Assembly (NCBI GenBank): GCA_964528575.1
Contig: CAZGTQ010000124.1
Coordinates: forward strand, 1 to 33,886
DNA: 33,886 bases
Source of the DNA: CAZGTQ01 sp964528575
GTDB taxonomy: Bacteria; Planctomycetota; UBA1135; GCA-002686595
Direction of reading: 5' to 3'
In this document: positions 18,861 through 26,570 of the stretch, one piece after another
Position numbering within the stretch: position 1 is the stretch's first letter
How the letters are laid out: each line of letters begins with the position of its first letter
Translations under genes and position numbers: made by a program
Notes under the pieces: generated by a model
Told to the model about the DNA's origin: nothing
Seen by the model: the letters and a program-made list of their open reading frames with translations, nothing else
Databases searched by the model: none

Positions 18861-18911
18861 GGACGCGACAGTGTGCCCGCCCCCGCGCGGCGAGGCGAGG
18901 CTGCCCGCCGG

Positions 18912-21380
18912 CTACTGCTCTCGTTCGAGGCGGCAGCGCGTCGTGCGGCCGGCCGACACCTCGAATTGCGCCGCATACGTCCCGTCGGGCGTCCACGTCG
19001 AGACGCGGAAGCGACCGGTCGGGAAGGGAGAGAGCGTGACGGACCGCGCACCCTCCGCGAGTTGCTCGCTTCGCAAACTGGAGCCGCGTTCCTCGGCAGC
19101 GTCGAGCGGGACGCACCACAGCGCGGGCGGAGAACCCGCGGGGACGTTCGCTGCCGACCAGTCGAGGACCAGCTCGCCGCTCGCGAGGTCGAGCGCGACC
19201 TCGTTCCATCGTCCGTCCTCGATCTGCACCGGCTGCGAGCCGAACGGCGCGCTCGACGGCGAGAGCGCATGCACCGTCGCCGCACCCACCGGCCGCAGCT
19301 CGCCGTGCAGCGTTCCGTCCGGCCCCGTCGTCCCCACGAGCTCGACGCAGGCTTCGGTCGGCGCGAGGACGCGGATCTCGAGCCCCGGCGCGGGGCGTCC
19401 GTCGAGCGTCACGCGGACGAGGAGCGGGACCGGCACGCGATCCGCGAGGTCGAAGTCGCGGTGCACGATCTCGTCCACGCCGACCGCGATGGGAAAGAGG
19501 TCGCCCTCGAGCACGACGCCCGGCTTCTCCTCGACCCAGAGCGCGTGCGTGCCCGCCGCGAGCCGCTCGAAGCGGAAGCGGCCCTCGTCGTTCGTCGTCA
19601 CCACGTCGTCCTCGTCGCCGACCCAACCGAGCCCGACGCGCAGGCCGGCGGGCGAGCGGCCCCGCGGCAGCACGATGCGACCGTGGAGCTCCCCGCCGCG
19701 GAACGCGGCCAGGGCTCCGAGGTCGGTCTCGCGCCCCGCGACGACCGCGATCGGCTCGAGCGTGCTCTCCGCGGTGCTCCGGCCGTGCCACCTCAGCTCG
19801 TACGTCCCCGTCGCGAGGTCCTCGATCCGGAACGTCCCGTCGGCCGAGCCCGTCTCGAGGCGCAACCGACCCGTGAACTCGTCCAGGTCCGTCGTCCACT
19901 CGGCGCCGAAGATGTCCTCGTCCTCGTCCTCTTCCTCGTTGTCGTGCGCGGGCTCGATCGGGATCCGCGCGCGCCGCACGCGCAGTACCGGATGCGGCAC
20001 GGGCTCTCCGTACGCGAGCACGCGCCCGACGAGCGAGCCGCCGCGCTGCAGCCGGATCTCCTGGGTTCGCGAGCCGTCGCGCGCGTGCTCGACCCGTCCG
20101 GTACGCGGCGCGAAGCCCGGAGCTGCGATCCGGTAGTCCTCGCTCCGCGGGTCCACCGTCAGCCGCACCTGGCCGCCTTCGTGCTCGCGGATCGGCACGG
20201 GGCGCTCGAGGCCGCTCTCCCACCGCAGGTCGACGCCGGGGCGATGCGAGAGCCCGATACCGAAGCGCTCGATCGGCTCCCCGGTGAGAACGTCGAGCAC
20301 GCTGAACGTCGTCGTGTGCGGGCCGTCCTCGTCGAGCCGTTCGAGCACGATGCGGATGTCCGTTTCGCCCGGCTCCCAGACCACGCCCGCCGGGCTCTCC
20401 CAGGTCCGATGGTGCTCCTTCTCGGCCTGCGCGCTCGTGAGGCGCGCGCCGCGGTCGAGCGCGACGACGAAAGTCCCATCCGGTTCGGTCAAGACACCCG
20501 TGCCGTGGCCGCTCTCGTCCCAGCCCGCGACGCGCGCGGCGGCGACCGGAGCTCCGTCTTGATCGACGACGCGACCCGAGACGGTCGGCGCGATCCTGAG
20601 AACCACGTCGATGTCCGGCGTCACGCGTCCGGCGAGGACATCGACGGGCGTATGCGTCGCGACGACGTACCCCGCGCAGGTCACCTCGATGGAAAGGGCT
20701 CCGGGCGGCACGTGCGCGACACGGTACGCACCGTCGTGGGCGGAGACGCCCCAGCGGCCGCGGCCTCCTGGATACGCTCCGTCGACCGTGACCCTCGCGC
20801 CGCCGACCGGGCGACCACGCTCGTCCGCGACGCGCCCGACGATCACGCCGCACGCTTGCAGCACGAACGCGCCGACGTCGTTGTCGCCAGGCAGGAGCGG
20901 ATCACGATCGTGGCCCCCGGCGTGCCCGAAGATCCGAGACGCGACGTCGAGGAGCTCGGACGGATGGACGGAGAGCGTCACCCATTGGCTCGTGGGCACC
21001 GGCAGGTCGAAGAGGAACACGCCTCGCGAGTCGGTGAACGCCTCTCGCTCGACGATGCCCGGCCGGAGCTCGCCGTACGCGCTGTGGAGCAGGAGACGAA
21101 CGCCCTCGAGCGGCCGTTGCTGCGCGTCGACGACCGTGCCGAAGACGCGCGCGCGCTCCTCGTCCGACGCAGGAGGTGCGTCCGGCTCCGGCACGGCGAC
21201 GGCGTCGCGCGTACGCGGCGCGGCGGGCAGGCCCGGCGCGAGCTCGACGGCCTCGCGGGCGAGGGAGCCGCGCTCGGCTCGCGCGGGGAGGAGCGCGGGG
21301 CGTTCGCTCGAGCGCTGGACGACGCTCCACGCCAGCAGCGCGAGCGGCGGGAGCAGCAGTGCGAGGGCGACGCGCTTCAT
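18912..21380 (-). CDS. Secreted or membrane-anchored protein with repeated carboxypeptidase-regulatory-like domains
   Basis: 822 residues. It starts MKRVALALLLPPLALLAWSVV, a signal peptide or anchor. The rest is a chain of Ig-like beta-sandwich units of the CarboxypepD_reg-like type, recognisable by repeated G-x-V-x-D-x-x-G-x-P-x-x-G/A-A-x-V starts (FGTVVDAQQRPLEGVRLLL, VGRVADERGRPVGGARVTV, SGRVVDQDGAPVAAARVAG) and by xDGTFxxxxLxxGxYxL ends. An acidic insert DNEEEDEDEDIFG sits near the middle. No catalytic residues are seen; such proteins are structural, adhesive or polysaccharide-binding. ATG at 21380, with TAGCCT 7 bp upstream; longer in-frame starts upstream read into the neighbour's promoter and have no signal sequence. 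Confidence 0.85.
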   Translation of the reverse strand: MKRVALALLLPPLALLAWSVVQRSSERPALLPARAERGSLAREAVELAPGLPAAPRTRDAVAVPEPDAPPASDEERARVFGTVVDAQQRPLEGVRLLLHSAYGELRPGIVEREAFTDSRGVFLFDLPVPTSQWVTLSVHPSELLDVASRIFGHAGGHDRDPLLPGDNDVGAFVLQACGVIVGRVADERGRPVGGARVTVDGAYPGGRGRWGVSAHDGAYRVAHVPPGALSIEVTCAGYVVATHTPVDVLAGRVTPDIDVVLRIAPTVSGRVVDQDGAPVAAARVAGWDESGHGTGVLTEPDGTFVVALDRGARLTSAQAEKEHHRTWESPAGVVWEPGETDIRIVLERLDEDGPHTTTFSVLDVLTGEPIERFGIGLSHRPGVDLRWESGLERPVPIREHEGGQVRLTVDPRSEDYRIAAPGFAPRTGRVEHARDGSRTQEIRLQRGGSLVGRVLAYGEPVPHPVLRVRRARIPIEPAHDNEEEDEDEDIFGAEWTTDLDEFTGRLRLETGSADGTFRIEDLATGTYELRWHGRSTAESTLEPIAVVAGRETDLGALAAFRGGELHGRIVLPRGRSPAGLRVGLGWVGDEDDVVTTNDEGRFRFERLAAGTHALWVEEKPGVVLEGDLFPIAVGVDEIVHRDFDLADRVPVPLLVRVTLDGRPAPGLEIRVLAPTEACVELVGTTGPDGTLHGELRPVGAATVHALSPSSAPFGSQPVQIEDGRWNEVALDLASGELVLDWSAANVPAGSPPALWCVPLDAAEERGSSLRSEQLAEGARSVTLSPFPTGRFRVSTWTPDGTYAAQFEVSAGRTTRCRLEREQ

Positions 21381-21387
21381 CGTTCGG

Positions 21388-21393
21388 AGGCTA
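21388..21393 (-). promoter_or_regulatory. -10 box before the carboxypeptidase-regulatory-like gene
   Basis: TAGCCT (TAnnnT) on the minus strand, 7 bp before the ATG at 21380, predicting a leaderless transcript. No Shine-Dalgarno fits in the remaining space. Confidence 0.4.
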
Positions 21394-21456
21394 CGGGCCG
21401 ATCGCCGCGCAGAGCGGTCACGCTCCGGTAACGAGCGCCCCCGCCCGCGCCGAGGT

Positions 21457-21485
21457 TTGACGGCCTCGCGGGGCCCGCCCATGCT
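21457..21485 (+). promoter_or_regulatory. Promoter of the secreted esterase gene
   Basis: TTGACG (five of six to TTGACA) at 21457-21462, a 17-bp spacer, then CATGCT at 21480-21485, 7 bp before the ATG at 21493. The -35 is the best housekeeping-type match in the window. The predicted start of transcription is at or next to the ATG. Confidence 0.5.
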
Positions 21486-21492
21486 GGCCGGT

Positions 21493-23613
21493 ATGCAGCT
21501 CCCGCTCCGCTTCGTCGCCTGCGTCGTGCTCGTCCTGCTCGCCCCGCTCGCCGCCGCCGACGTCGTCGTGCTGAAGAGCGGCAAGAAGCTCGAGGGCGTC
21601 GTCGTGTCGCGCGAGGACGACGAGGTCGTCGTGATCAACCCGTGGCGCTCGCGGCACCCGGGGATGACGTGGGAGATCGAGGACGAGCACCGGATCCCGC
21701 GCGCGAAGGTCGCCGAAGTGATCCGCGCGGAGCCGCCGCTCGTCGAGGCGCGCGAGCGGGCGGCCGCGCCGAAGCTCTCCGCCGACGACCACGTCGCGCT
21801 CGCCGCGTTCTGCGAGGAGCACGACCTCGACGACGAGAGCGAGCGCCACCTGCGGCTCGCGCTCGCGCTCGATCCCGCGCACGCCGCCGCGCTCGCGGCC
21901 TATCCGGCGTCGAAGCTCGAGCGCTGGGCGCGCGGCAACCCCGAGGCGGATCCCGAGCTGCGGGCGCTCGAGCGAGAGTACGTCGCGGCGAGCGACCCGG
22001 CGGCGCTCGAGACGCTGTGGAAGCAGATGAAGGAGCTGCGCACGAGCCGCGAGCTCGCCTGGCTCGAGCGCGCTCGTCGCTCCGCCGCCCTGCCGAAAGG
22101 ACGGCGCGACCGCGTTCCGTTGACGGTCGGCAGCGACGAGGCGCCCGGCGCGACGTACTGCATCTACGTGCCGTCGAGCTACGACCCGCTCGTGCCGACG
22201 CCGCTCGTCGTCGGCCTGCACGGCGGCGGCCGCGGCGGGCGCGACGACACGCTCGTCGCCGGCAGCGGCGAGGACGCGATGCCGTTCTACCAGAGCGCGG
22301 CGGAGCGCTGGGGCTGGGTGGTCGTCTGTCCGACCGCTCTCGCCGCGCCGTGGTCGGCGTCGGCGAACCGGCCGCTGATGGACGCGCTGCTCGAGGAGAT
22401 GGCGTTGCTCTACGACGTCGACGAGACGCGCATCTACCTCACCGGCCATTCGATGGGCGGCTTCGGCACGTGGCACTGGGGCCCGGCGAAGGCCGACGTG
22501 TGGGCGGCGATCGCGCCGTGCGCGGGCGGCGGGGGACCGGGCTCGGTCGCGAGCGACGGGCTGCCGGTCTTCATCTACCACGGCACCGACGACGCGATCG
22601 TGCCGCCCGACCGCGACCGCGCGGCGGCGCGCAGCCTCGCGTCGTCCAAGGACGCGGTCGACTTCGTGTACACCGAGCTCGACGGCGTCGGCCACGGCTT
22701 TCCGCCCGAGGTGCGCGACGAGATCTTCCGCTTCTTCGCGGGCCGCCGGAAGGACGCGGGGCGCGAGCGCGCGGTCGAGCCGCGCTCCTCGTTCGCGCGC
22801 AAGGTCGAGAAGCGCGAGATCGCGGCGTTCGGCGATCCGCGCGACCTGCCCGAAGACGGCGCGGACGACGCGAAGCTCGCCGATCTGGTCGACGACCTCG
22901 AGCGCGGCGGCGGCCTCGGCGCGGCGGCGGCGGAGGCGCTCGCGGGCCGCGCCGACCGTTCGACGGTCAAGCGGGTCGCGAAGCTCCTGCGCGACGACGA
23001 GTCGAGCGCCGACACGCGCGTGCTCGCCGCGCGCGTGTTGGGCGCGAGCGGGAGCGACGACGCGCGCAAGCCGCTCGAGCGCGCGCCCGAGGACGAGGAC
23101 TGGCGCGTGGTCGACGAGGCGACGCTCGCGCTCGGCGCGCTCGCGGCGGCGGGCGTCGAGCGCGCGGCGGACGCGCTGGCGGACGCGGCCGAGCGCATGG
23201 GCGCGCTCTACGACGCGTCGATCCTGAACGGCGAGCGCATGACGCACACCGAGTACGTCGTGCGTCTGGAGAGCTTCGGCAAGCTGTGCGACGCGTTCGC
23301 GGCGGCGGGCGCGGCGGGCGCGGCGGCGGACGCGCTGGGAGCGCTCGAGCGCGAGCTGGTCGCGCGCGTCTTCACGCCCGAGCGCAAGCTGCGCGACACG
23401 GACGACCCGCGCTTCGTGCGCGAGCCGCCCGACGCGCGCCGTGCGCTCGCCGAGCGGCTCGCGGCCTGCCTCGTCGCGCTCGCCGACCCGCGCGGCGTCG
23501 AGCTGCTCGAGCGCGTCGCGGCGGCCTGGCCGAACGAGAGCGCGCTCGTGCGCGCGGCGCAGGACGGTGCGAAGGAGCTGCGCCGCGCGCTCGAGGGTGC
23601 CGCGGGCGAGTGA
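21493..23613 (+). CDS. Secreted alpha/beta-hydrolase (esterase/depolymerase-like) with HEAT repeats
   Basis: 706 residues. Signal peptide MQLPLRFVACVVLVLLAPLA, then DVVVLKSGKKLEGVVVSRED (23-42), a short N-terminal module common in planctomycete secreted proteins. A TPR-like region follows (about 100-200). The hydrolase (205-420) has the oxyanion motif GLHGGGRGG, nucleophile elbow TGHSMGG (Ser320), acid HGTDD (Asp366 or Asp367) and His401 in GVGHGFP, as in feruloyl-esterase/PHB-depolymerase-like enzymes. The C-terminal 250 residues are HEAT-like helices with ESSADTRVLAARVLGASGSD and DEDWRVVDEATLALGALA. Substrate unknown, probably an exported polymer or ester. An ATG at 21481 would add MLAG and is possible. 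Convergent with the next gene, 4 bp between stops. Confidence 0.85.
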   Translation: MQLPLRFVACVVLVLLAPLAAADVVVLKSGKKLEGVVVSREDDEVVVINPWRSRHPGMTWEIEDEHRIPRAKVAEVIRAEPPLVEARERAAAPKLSADDHVALAAFCEEHDLDDESERHLRLALALDPAHAAALAAYPASKLERWARGNPEADPELRALEREYVAASDPAALETLWKQMKELRTSRELAWLERARRSAALPKGRRDRVPLTVGSDEAPGATYCIYVPSSYDPLVPTPLVVGLHGGGRGGRDDTLVAGSGEDAMPFYQSAAERWGWVVVCPTALAAPWSASANRPLMDALLEEMALLYDVDETRIYLTGHSMGGFGTWHWGPAKADVWAAIAPCAGGGGPGSVASDGLPVFIYHGTDDAIVPPDRDRAAARSLASSKDAVDFVYTELDGVGHGFPPEVRDEIFRFFAGRRKDAGRERAVEPRSSFARKVEKREIAAFGDPRDLPEDGADDAKLADLVDDLERGGGLGAAAAEALAGRADRSTVKRVAKLLRDDESSADTRVLAARVLGASGSDDARKPLERAPEDEDWRVVDEATLALGALAAAGVERAADALADAAERMGALYDASILNGERMTHTEYVVRLESFGKLCDAFAAAGAAGAAADALGALERELVARVFTPERKLRDTDDPRFVREPPDARRALAERLAACLVALADPRGVELLERVAAAWPNESALVRAAQDGAKELRRALEGAAGE

Positions 23614-23617
23614 CCCG

Positions 23618-24154
23618 CTACTTCGCGGCGGTCTTCTTCGCGGCGTGCGCGTCGGCCGGCGCGAGGTTGCAGTGGAACAAGCGCCAGTCGCCGTTCTCGT
23701 GGCGCGCGAGCGAGCTCATCCGGTAGCGCCGCTCGTTCCCATTCGCATCGGTGCGCGCGATCTCGAGGGCCGCGAACCCGCCCTCGGCGGACGCGCAGTC
23801 GGTCCAGGCGTCGACGATGCGCGTCGACTCGGCCGCCGCGCCCCAGGCGAGCAGCGCGTCGAGCACCGCCGCGCCTTTCGTCGCCGCGACGGGCCGATCG
23901 TGCGCGTCGAGGACGAAGTGGCGCGCGCCCGGCGACTCGCCCCACGCGTCGCCGTCGAACGTCGCGCCCGCGCGGCTCGAGCCGAGGAACCGCGTGACGG
24001 CGTCGCGCTCGCCCGCGTCGAGCGCGCGGAACAGCTCGCGGTGCATCGCGAGCACGGCCCCCGGCCCGGCGGGCGCCGGAGCCGACTCGTGCGACGGAGC
24101 GAGGACGAAGAGCGCGCCGGCGAGCCCGGCGACGAGGAGCGAAGTGCGCAGCAT
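23618..24154 (-). CDS. Secreted NTF2/SnoaL-like (DUF4440-type) protein
   Basis: 178 residues with signal peptide MLRTSLLVAGLAGALFVLA. The mature part resembles the NTF2-like cone fold: LFRALDAGERDAVTRFLGSS opening helix, TRIVDAWTDCASAEGGFAAL strand region and the closing strand NGDWRLFHCNLAPADAH. DUF4440/SnoaL-like proteins bind small molecules or lack known activity. The C-terminus is basic (HAAKKTAAK). A strong Shine-Dalgarno CGGAGG (24161-24166) stands 6 bp before the ATG, one of the few good ones in the window. No neighbour points to a partner. Confidence 0.65.
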   Translation of the reverse strand: MLRTSLLVAGLAGALFVLAPSHESAPAPAGPGAVLAMHRELFRALDAGERDAVTRFLGSSRAGATFDGDAWGESPGARHFVLDAHDRPVAATKGAAVLDALLAWGAAAESTRIVDAWTDCASAEGGFAALEIARTDANGNERRYRMSSLARHENGDWRLFHCNLAPADAHAAKKTAAK

Positions 24155-24293
24155 GAGAAACCTCCGAGGGTGTTTCCGAGCGGACGGGCGCGGATCCGTC
24201 CGCGCCCGGCTGCTCGACGCACGGGTGGGGGCGGCCGTTAGCCGCGCCCCCAGAGAACCGGCAGCGCCCCTGCGGCGAGGCCCGCTCGCGTCC

Positions 24294-24299
24294 TACGAT
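24294..24299 (+). promoter_or_regulatory. -10 box of pcm
   Basis: TACGAT (TAnnnT) within CTACGAT, 11 bp before the pcm ATG, predicting a leader of 5 nt or less. The same CTACGAT occurs before the M14 carboxypeptidase gene. Confidence 0.45.
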
Positions 24300-24310
24300 G
24301 CCGTTTCGCC

Positions 24311-25000
24311 ATGGCCGACACGTTCCACGAGCGTTCGATCGAGCGCGAGCTGATGGTGCGCCATCAGCTCCGTCTGCGCGGGATCGAGGACGAGCGGGTG
24401 CTCGCCGCGATGCGGCGTGTGCCGCGGCACCGGTTCGTGGACGTCGGCGACGCGCGGGAGGCGTACGCAGACGGGCCGCTGCCGATCGGGTACGGGCAGA
24501 CGATCTCGCAGCCGTTCGTCGTCGCATTCATGAGCGCGGCGGCGGAGCTCGAGGGCGACGAGCGCGTGCTCGAGGTCGGCACCGGCTGCGGTTACCAGAC
24601 CGCGGTGCTCGCCGAGCTCGCGCGCGAGGTGCACACGATCGAGGTCGTGCCCGAGCTCGCCGAACGCGCCGCGCGCACGCTCGCTGCGCTCGGGTATGCG
24701 AACGTGCACGCGTGGGTCGGCGACGGCCGCCTCGGCCTGCTCGACGCGGCGCCGTTCGACGCGATCGTCGTCACCGCGGCCCCGGCGCAGGTCCCCGACG
24801 CGCTGCGCCGCCAACTCGCCCCCGGCGGCCGCCTGATCGTCCCCGTCGGAGGCTGCGACCAGCACATCGTCCGCGTCCGCCGCGGAGCGCCGGGCACGGA
24901 GCCCGAATGCACCGAAGAGCGGATCCTGCCGGTGCGCTTCGTGCCGCTCGTCCCCGGCCGCGGGCCGGCGCCCGCGCCGCCGCGGCCGGTGCGCGTGTGA
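24311..25000 (+). CDS. pcm: Protein-L-isoaspartate O-methyltransferase
   Basis: 229 residues. Family signature LPIGYGQTISQPFVVAFM (57-74) with Ser66 in the QTISQ active-site loop, SAM motif RVLEVGTGCGYQTAVLA (85-101), FDAIVVTAAPAQVPDALR and LAPGGRLIVPVG. The enzyme methylates isoaspartyl residues in aged proteins, starting their repair to aspartate, using SAM in the cytosol. The C-terminal tail is Pro-rich and variable. ATG at 24311 follows the TACGAT box by 11 bp and has no Shine-Dalgarno. Divergent from the NTF2-like gene; the next gene starts 41 bp downstream with its own -10. Confidence 0.95.
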   Translation: MADTFHERSIERELMVRHQLRLRGIEDERVLAAMRRVPRHRFVDVGDAREAYADGPLPIGYGQTISQPFVVAFMSAAAELEGDERVLEVGTGCGYQTAVLAELAREVHTIEVVPELAERAARTLAALGYANVHAWVGDGRLGLLDAAPFDAIVVTAAPAQVPDALRRQLAPGGRLIVPVGGCDQHIVRVRRGAPGTEPECTEERILPVRFVPLVPGRGPAPAPPRPVRV

Positions 25001-25028
25001 GGTGCGGTCGCCGTCGAGGGTTCGAGCG

Positions 25029-25034
25029 TATGCT
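25029..25034 (+). promoter_or_regulatory. -10 box of the FG-GAP protein gene
   Basis: TATGCT (TAnnnT), 6 bp before the GTG at 25041, predicting transcription from the start codon itself (leaderless). Confidence 0.45.
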
Positions 25035-25040
25035 CGGGAC

Positions 25041-26567
25041 GTGACGCATCGCCGCTCGCTCGCTCGTTTCGCTCTCGTGGCGATTCTCGTCGCCAGCGCT
25101 GCGTCGCCGCGCGCCGCGCAGAGCGAGCTGAAGCTGCTTCCCTCCGACGGCGCCCTCGGGGACGAGTTCGGCTGCAGCGTGTGCGTCTCGGCCGCGCACG
25201 TCCTCGTCGGGTCGAAGGGTGATGACGACCTCGGCTTCCAGTCGGGCTCGGTCTACGTGTTCGACGCGACGAGCGGCGTGGAGCTGCGCAAGCTGCTCGC
25301 GCTCGACGGCGAAGCCGAAGACGAGCTCGGGAGCGCGGTCTCGCTCTCCGGCGGTCTCGCGCTGGCCGGAGCGCCGGGCGACGACGACCTGGGGAGCCGC
25401 TCCGGGTCGGTCTACGTGTTCGACGCGACGAGCGGGACACAGCTCGCCAAGCTGGTCGCGGCGAACGGAGCCGCGGACGACCGCTTCGGATCGAGCGTCT
25501 CGTCCTCGGGGAGCCTCGCGCTCGTCGGTGCGTACCAGAGCGGACTTTCGTCGACGGGCTCCGCATACGTTTTCGATGCGACCACGGGAACGCAGCTCGC
25601 TGAGCTCGTCTCGTCGGACCTCGGCTCCGACGACCAATTCGGGTACAGCCTCTCGATCCACGGCGGAATCGCGCTCGTCGGTGCTCCCGGTCACGACGAT
25701 CAGGGCTCCAACTCGGGCGCCGCGTACCTTTTCGACGCGACGACGGGTGTGCAGCTCCACGAGCTGCTCCCTCTCGACGGCCAGAGCGACGACCAGTTCG
25801 GCACGGGAGTCGCTCTATCGGGGAGCCGGGCCCTCGTCCGCTCGCGCAACCAGATTGCCGGGCCCGCCTCGGGTGCGTTCTACGTCTTCGACACGACGAG
25901 CGGAGCGCAGGTGGCGAAGCTCGAGCTTCCGGCGCTCGGCGAAGCGCTCTCCCTGTCCGGGACGGTGGCTCTGGGCGCGGCCTCGGACCTCGGTCAGGCC
26001 TACCTGCAAGACACGGTGACCGGCGCGCAGATCACCACGCTCACGCCATCGAGCTGGACCCTCGACGACGAACTGCTGGGCGCGAGTGTCTGCCTCGCGG
26101 CCGGCCGTGCGCTCGTCGGCGTGCCGGGCGCCGACGATCTCGGCTACTACTCCGGGGCCGCGTACCTGTGGAGCCCGCTCTCGACGGACACCGACGGGAT
26201 CTCGCTCGGCGCCGGCGGCGCGCAGCAGCTCGCGCTCGACACGGGCCCGCCGTTCGCGGGGCTCGTGTACCTGATCGCCGGCTCCGCGAGCGGTACGTCG
26301 CCGGGGCTCGCATGGAACGACTTCGGCGTGCCTCTGAACTTCGACCTCTACTCCTGGCTCACGCTCACCGGGCCGAACCTGGGTCCGTGCGCCGGCACGC
26401 TCGGCGTCCTGGACGCTTCCGGATCGGCGCTGGCCTCGATCACGCTTCCGGCGGGCTCGCCCCCGACGCTCGCGGGGCTCGCGCTGCACCACGCCGCCGT
26501 CGTGCTCGACGCGACCGGGAAACTGCGCTTCGCGAGCAACGCCCAACCGTTGACGCTCGACCCGTAG
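25041..26567 (+). CDS. Secreted FG-GAP repeat (beta-propeller) protein with planctomycete-type C-terminal domain
   Basis: 508 residues. GTG start with signal peptide (MTHRRSLARFALVAILVASA, Ala-rich cleavage near PRAAQ). Six or seven repeats of about 55-62 residues follow. Each carries D-x-FG-x-SV/L-S, ALVGAPGxDDxGxxSG and AYxFDATTGxQ, the Asp-rich calcium-binding FG-GAP blades of an integrin-like propeller; the fifth is degenerate (ALVRSRNQI). The last 120 residues (GLAGGAQQL-type start through LRFASNAQPLTLDP) form a separate domain that ends many secreted proteins in Poly30/Rohdeiramia-like planctomycetes; I take it as a surface-sorting or cap domain. Probably cell-surface adhesion or structure. 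It starts at the GTG next to the TATGCT box; an ATG at 25002 lacks a sensible signal sequence. Confidence 0.88.
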   Translation: MTHRRSLARFALVAILVASAASPRAAQSELKLLPSDGALGDEFGCSVCVSAAHVLVGSKGDDDLGFQSGSVYVFDATSGVELRKLLALDGEAEDELGSAVSLSGGLALAGAPGDDDLGSRSGSVYVFDATSGTQLAKLVAANGAADDRFGSSVSSSGSLALVGAYQSGLSSTGSAYVFDATTGTQLAELVSSDLGSDDQFGYSLSIHGGIALVGAPGHDDQGSNSGAAYLFDATTGVQLHELLPLDGQSDDQFGTGVALSGSRALVRSRNQIAGPASGAFYVFDTTSGAQVAKLELPALGEALSLSGTVALGAASDLGQAYLQDTVTGAQITTLTPSSWTLDDELLGASVCLAAGRALVGVPGADDLGYYSGAAYLWSPLSTDTDGISLGAGGAQQLALDTGPPFAGLVYLIAGSASGTSPGLAWNDFGVPLNFDLYSWLTLTGPNLGPCAGTLGVLDASGSALASITLPAGSPPTLAGLALHHAAVVLDATGKLRFASNAQPLTLDP

Positions 26568-26570
26568 CGC

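Noticed and set aside
25002..25040. ATG at 25002 as the start of the FG-GAP protein
   Set aside because: It adds 13 basic residues before the signal peptide and places the TATGCT box inside the gene; GTG 25041 gives a normal signal peptide.
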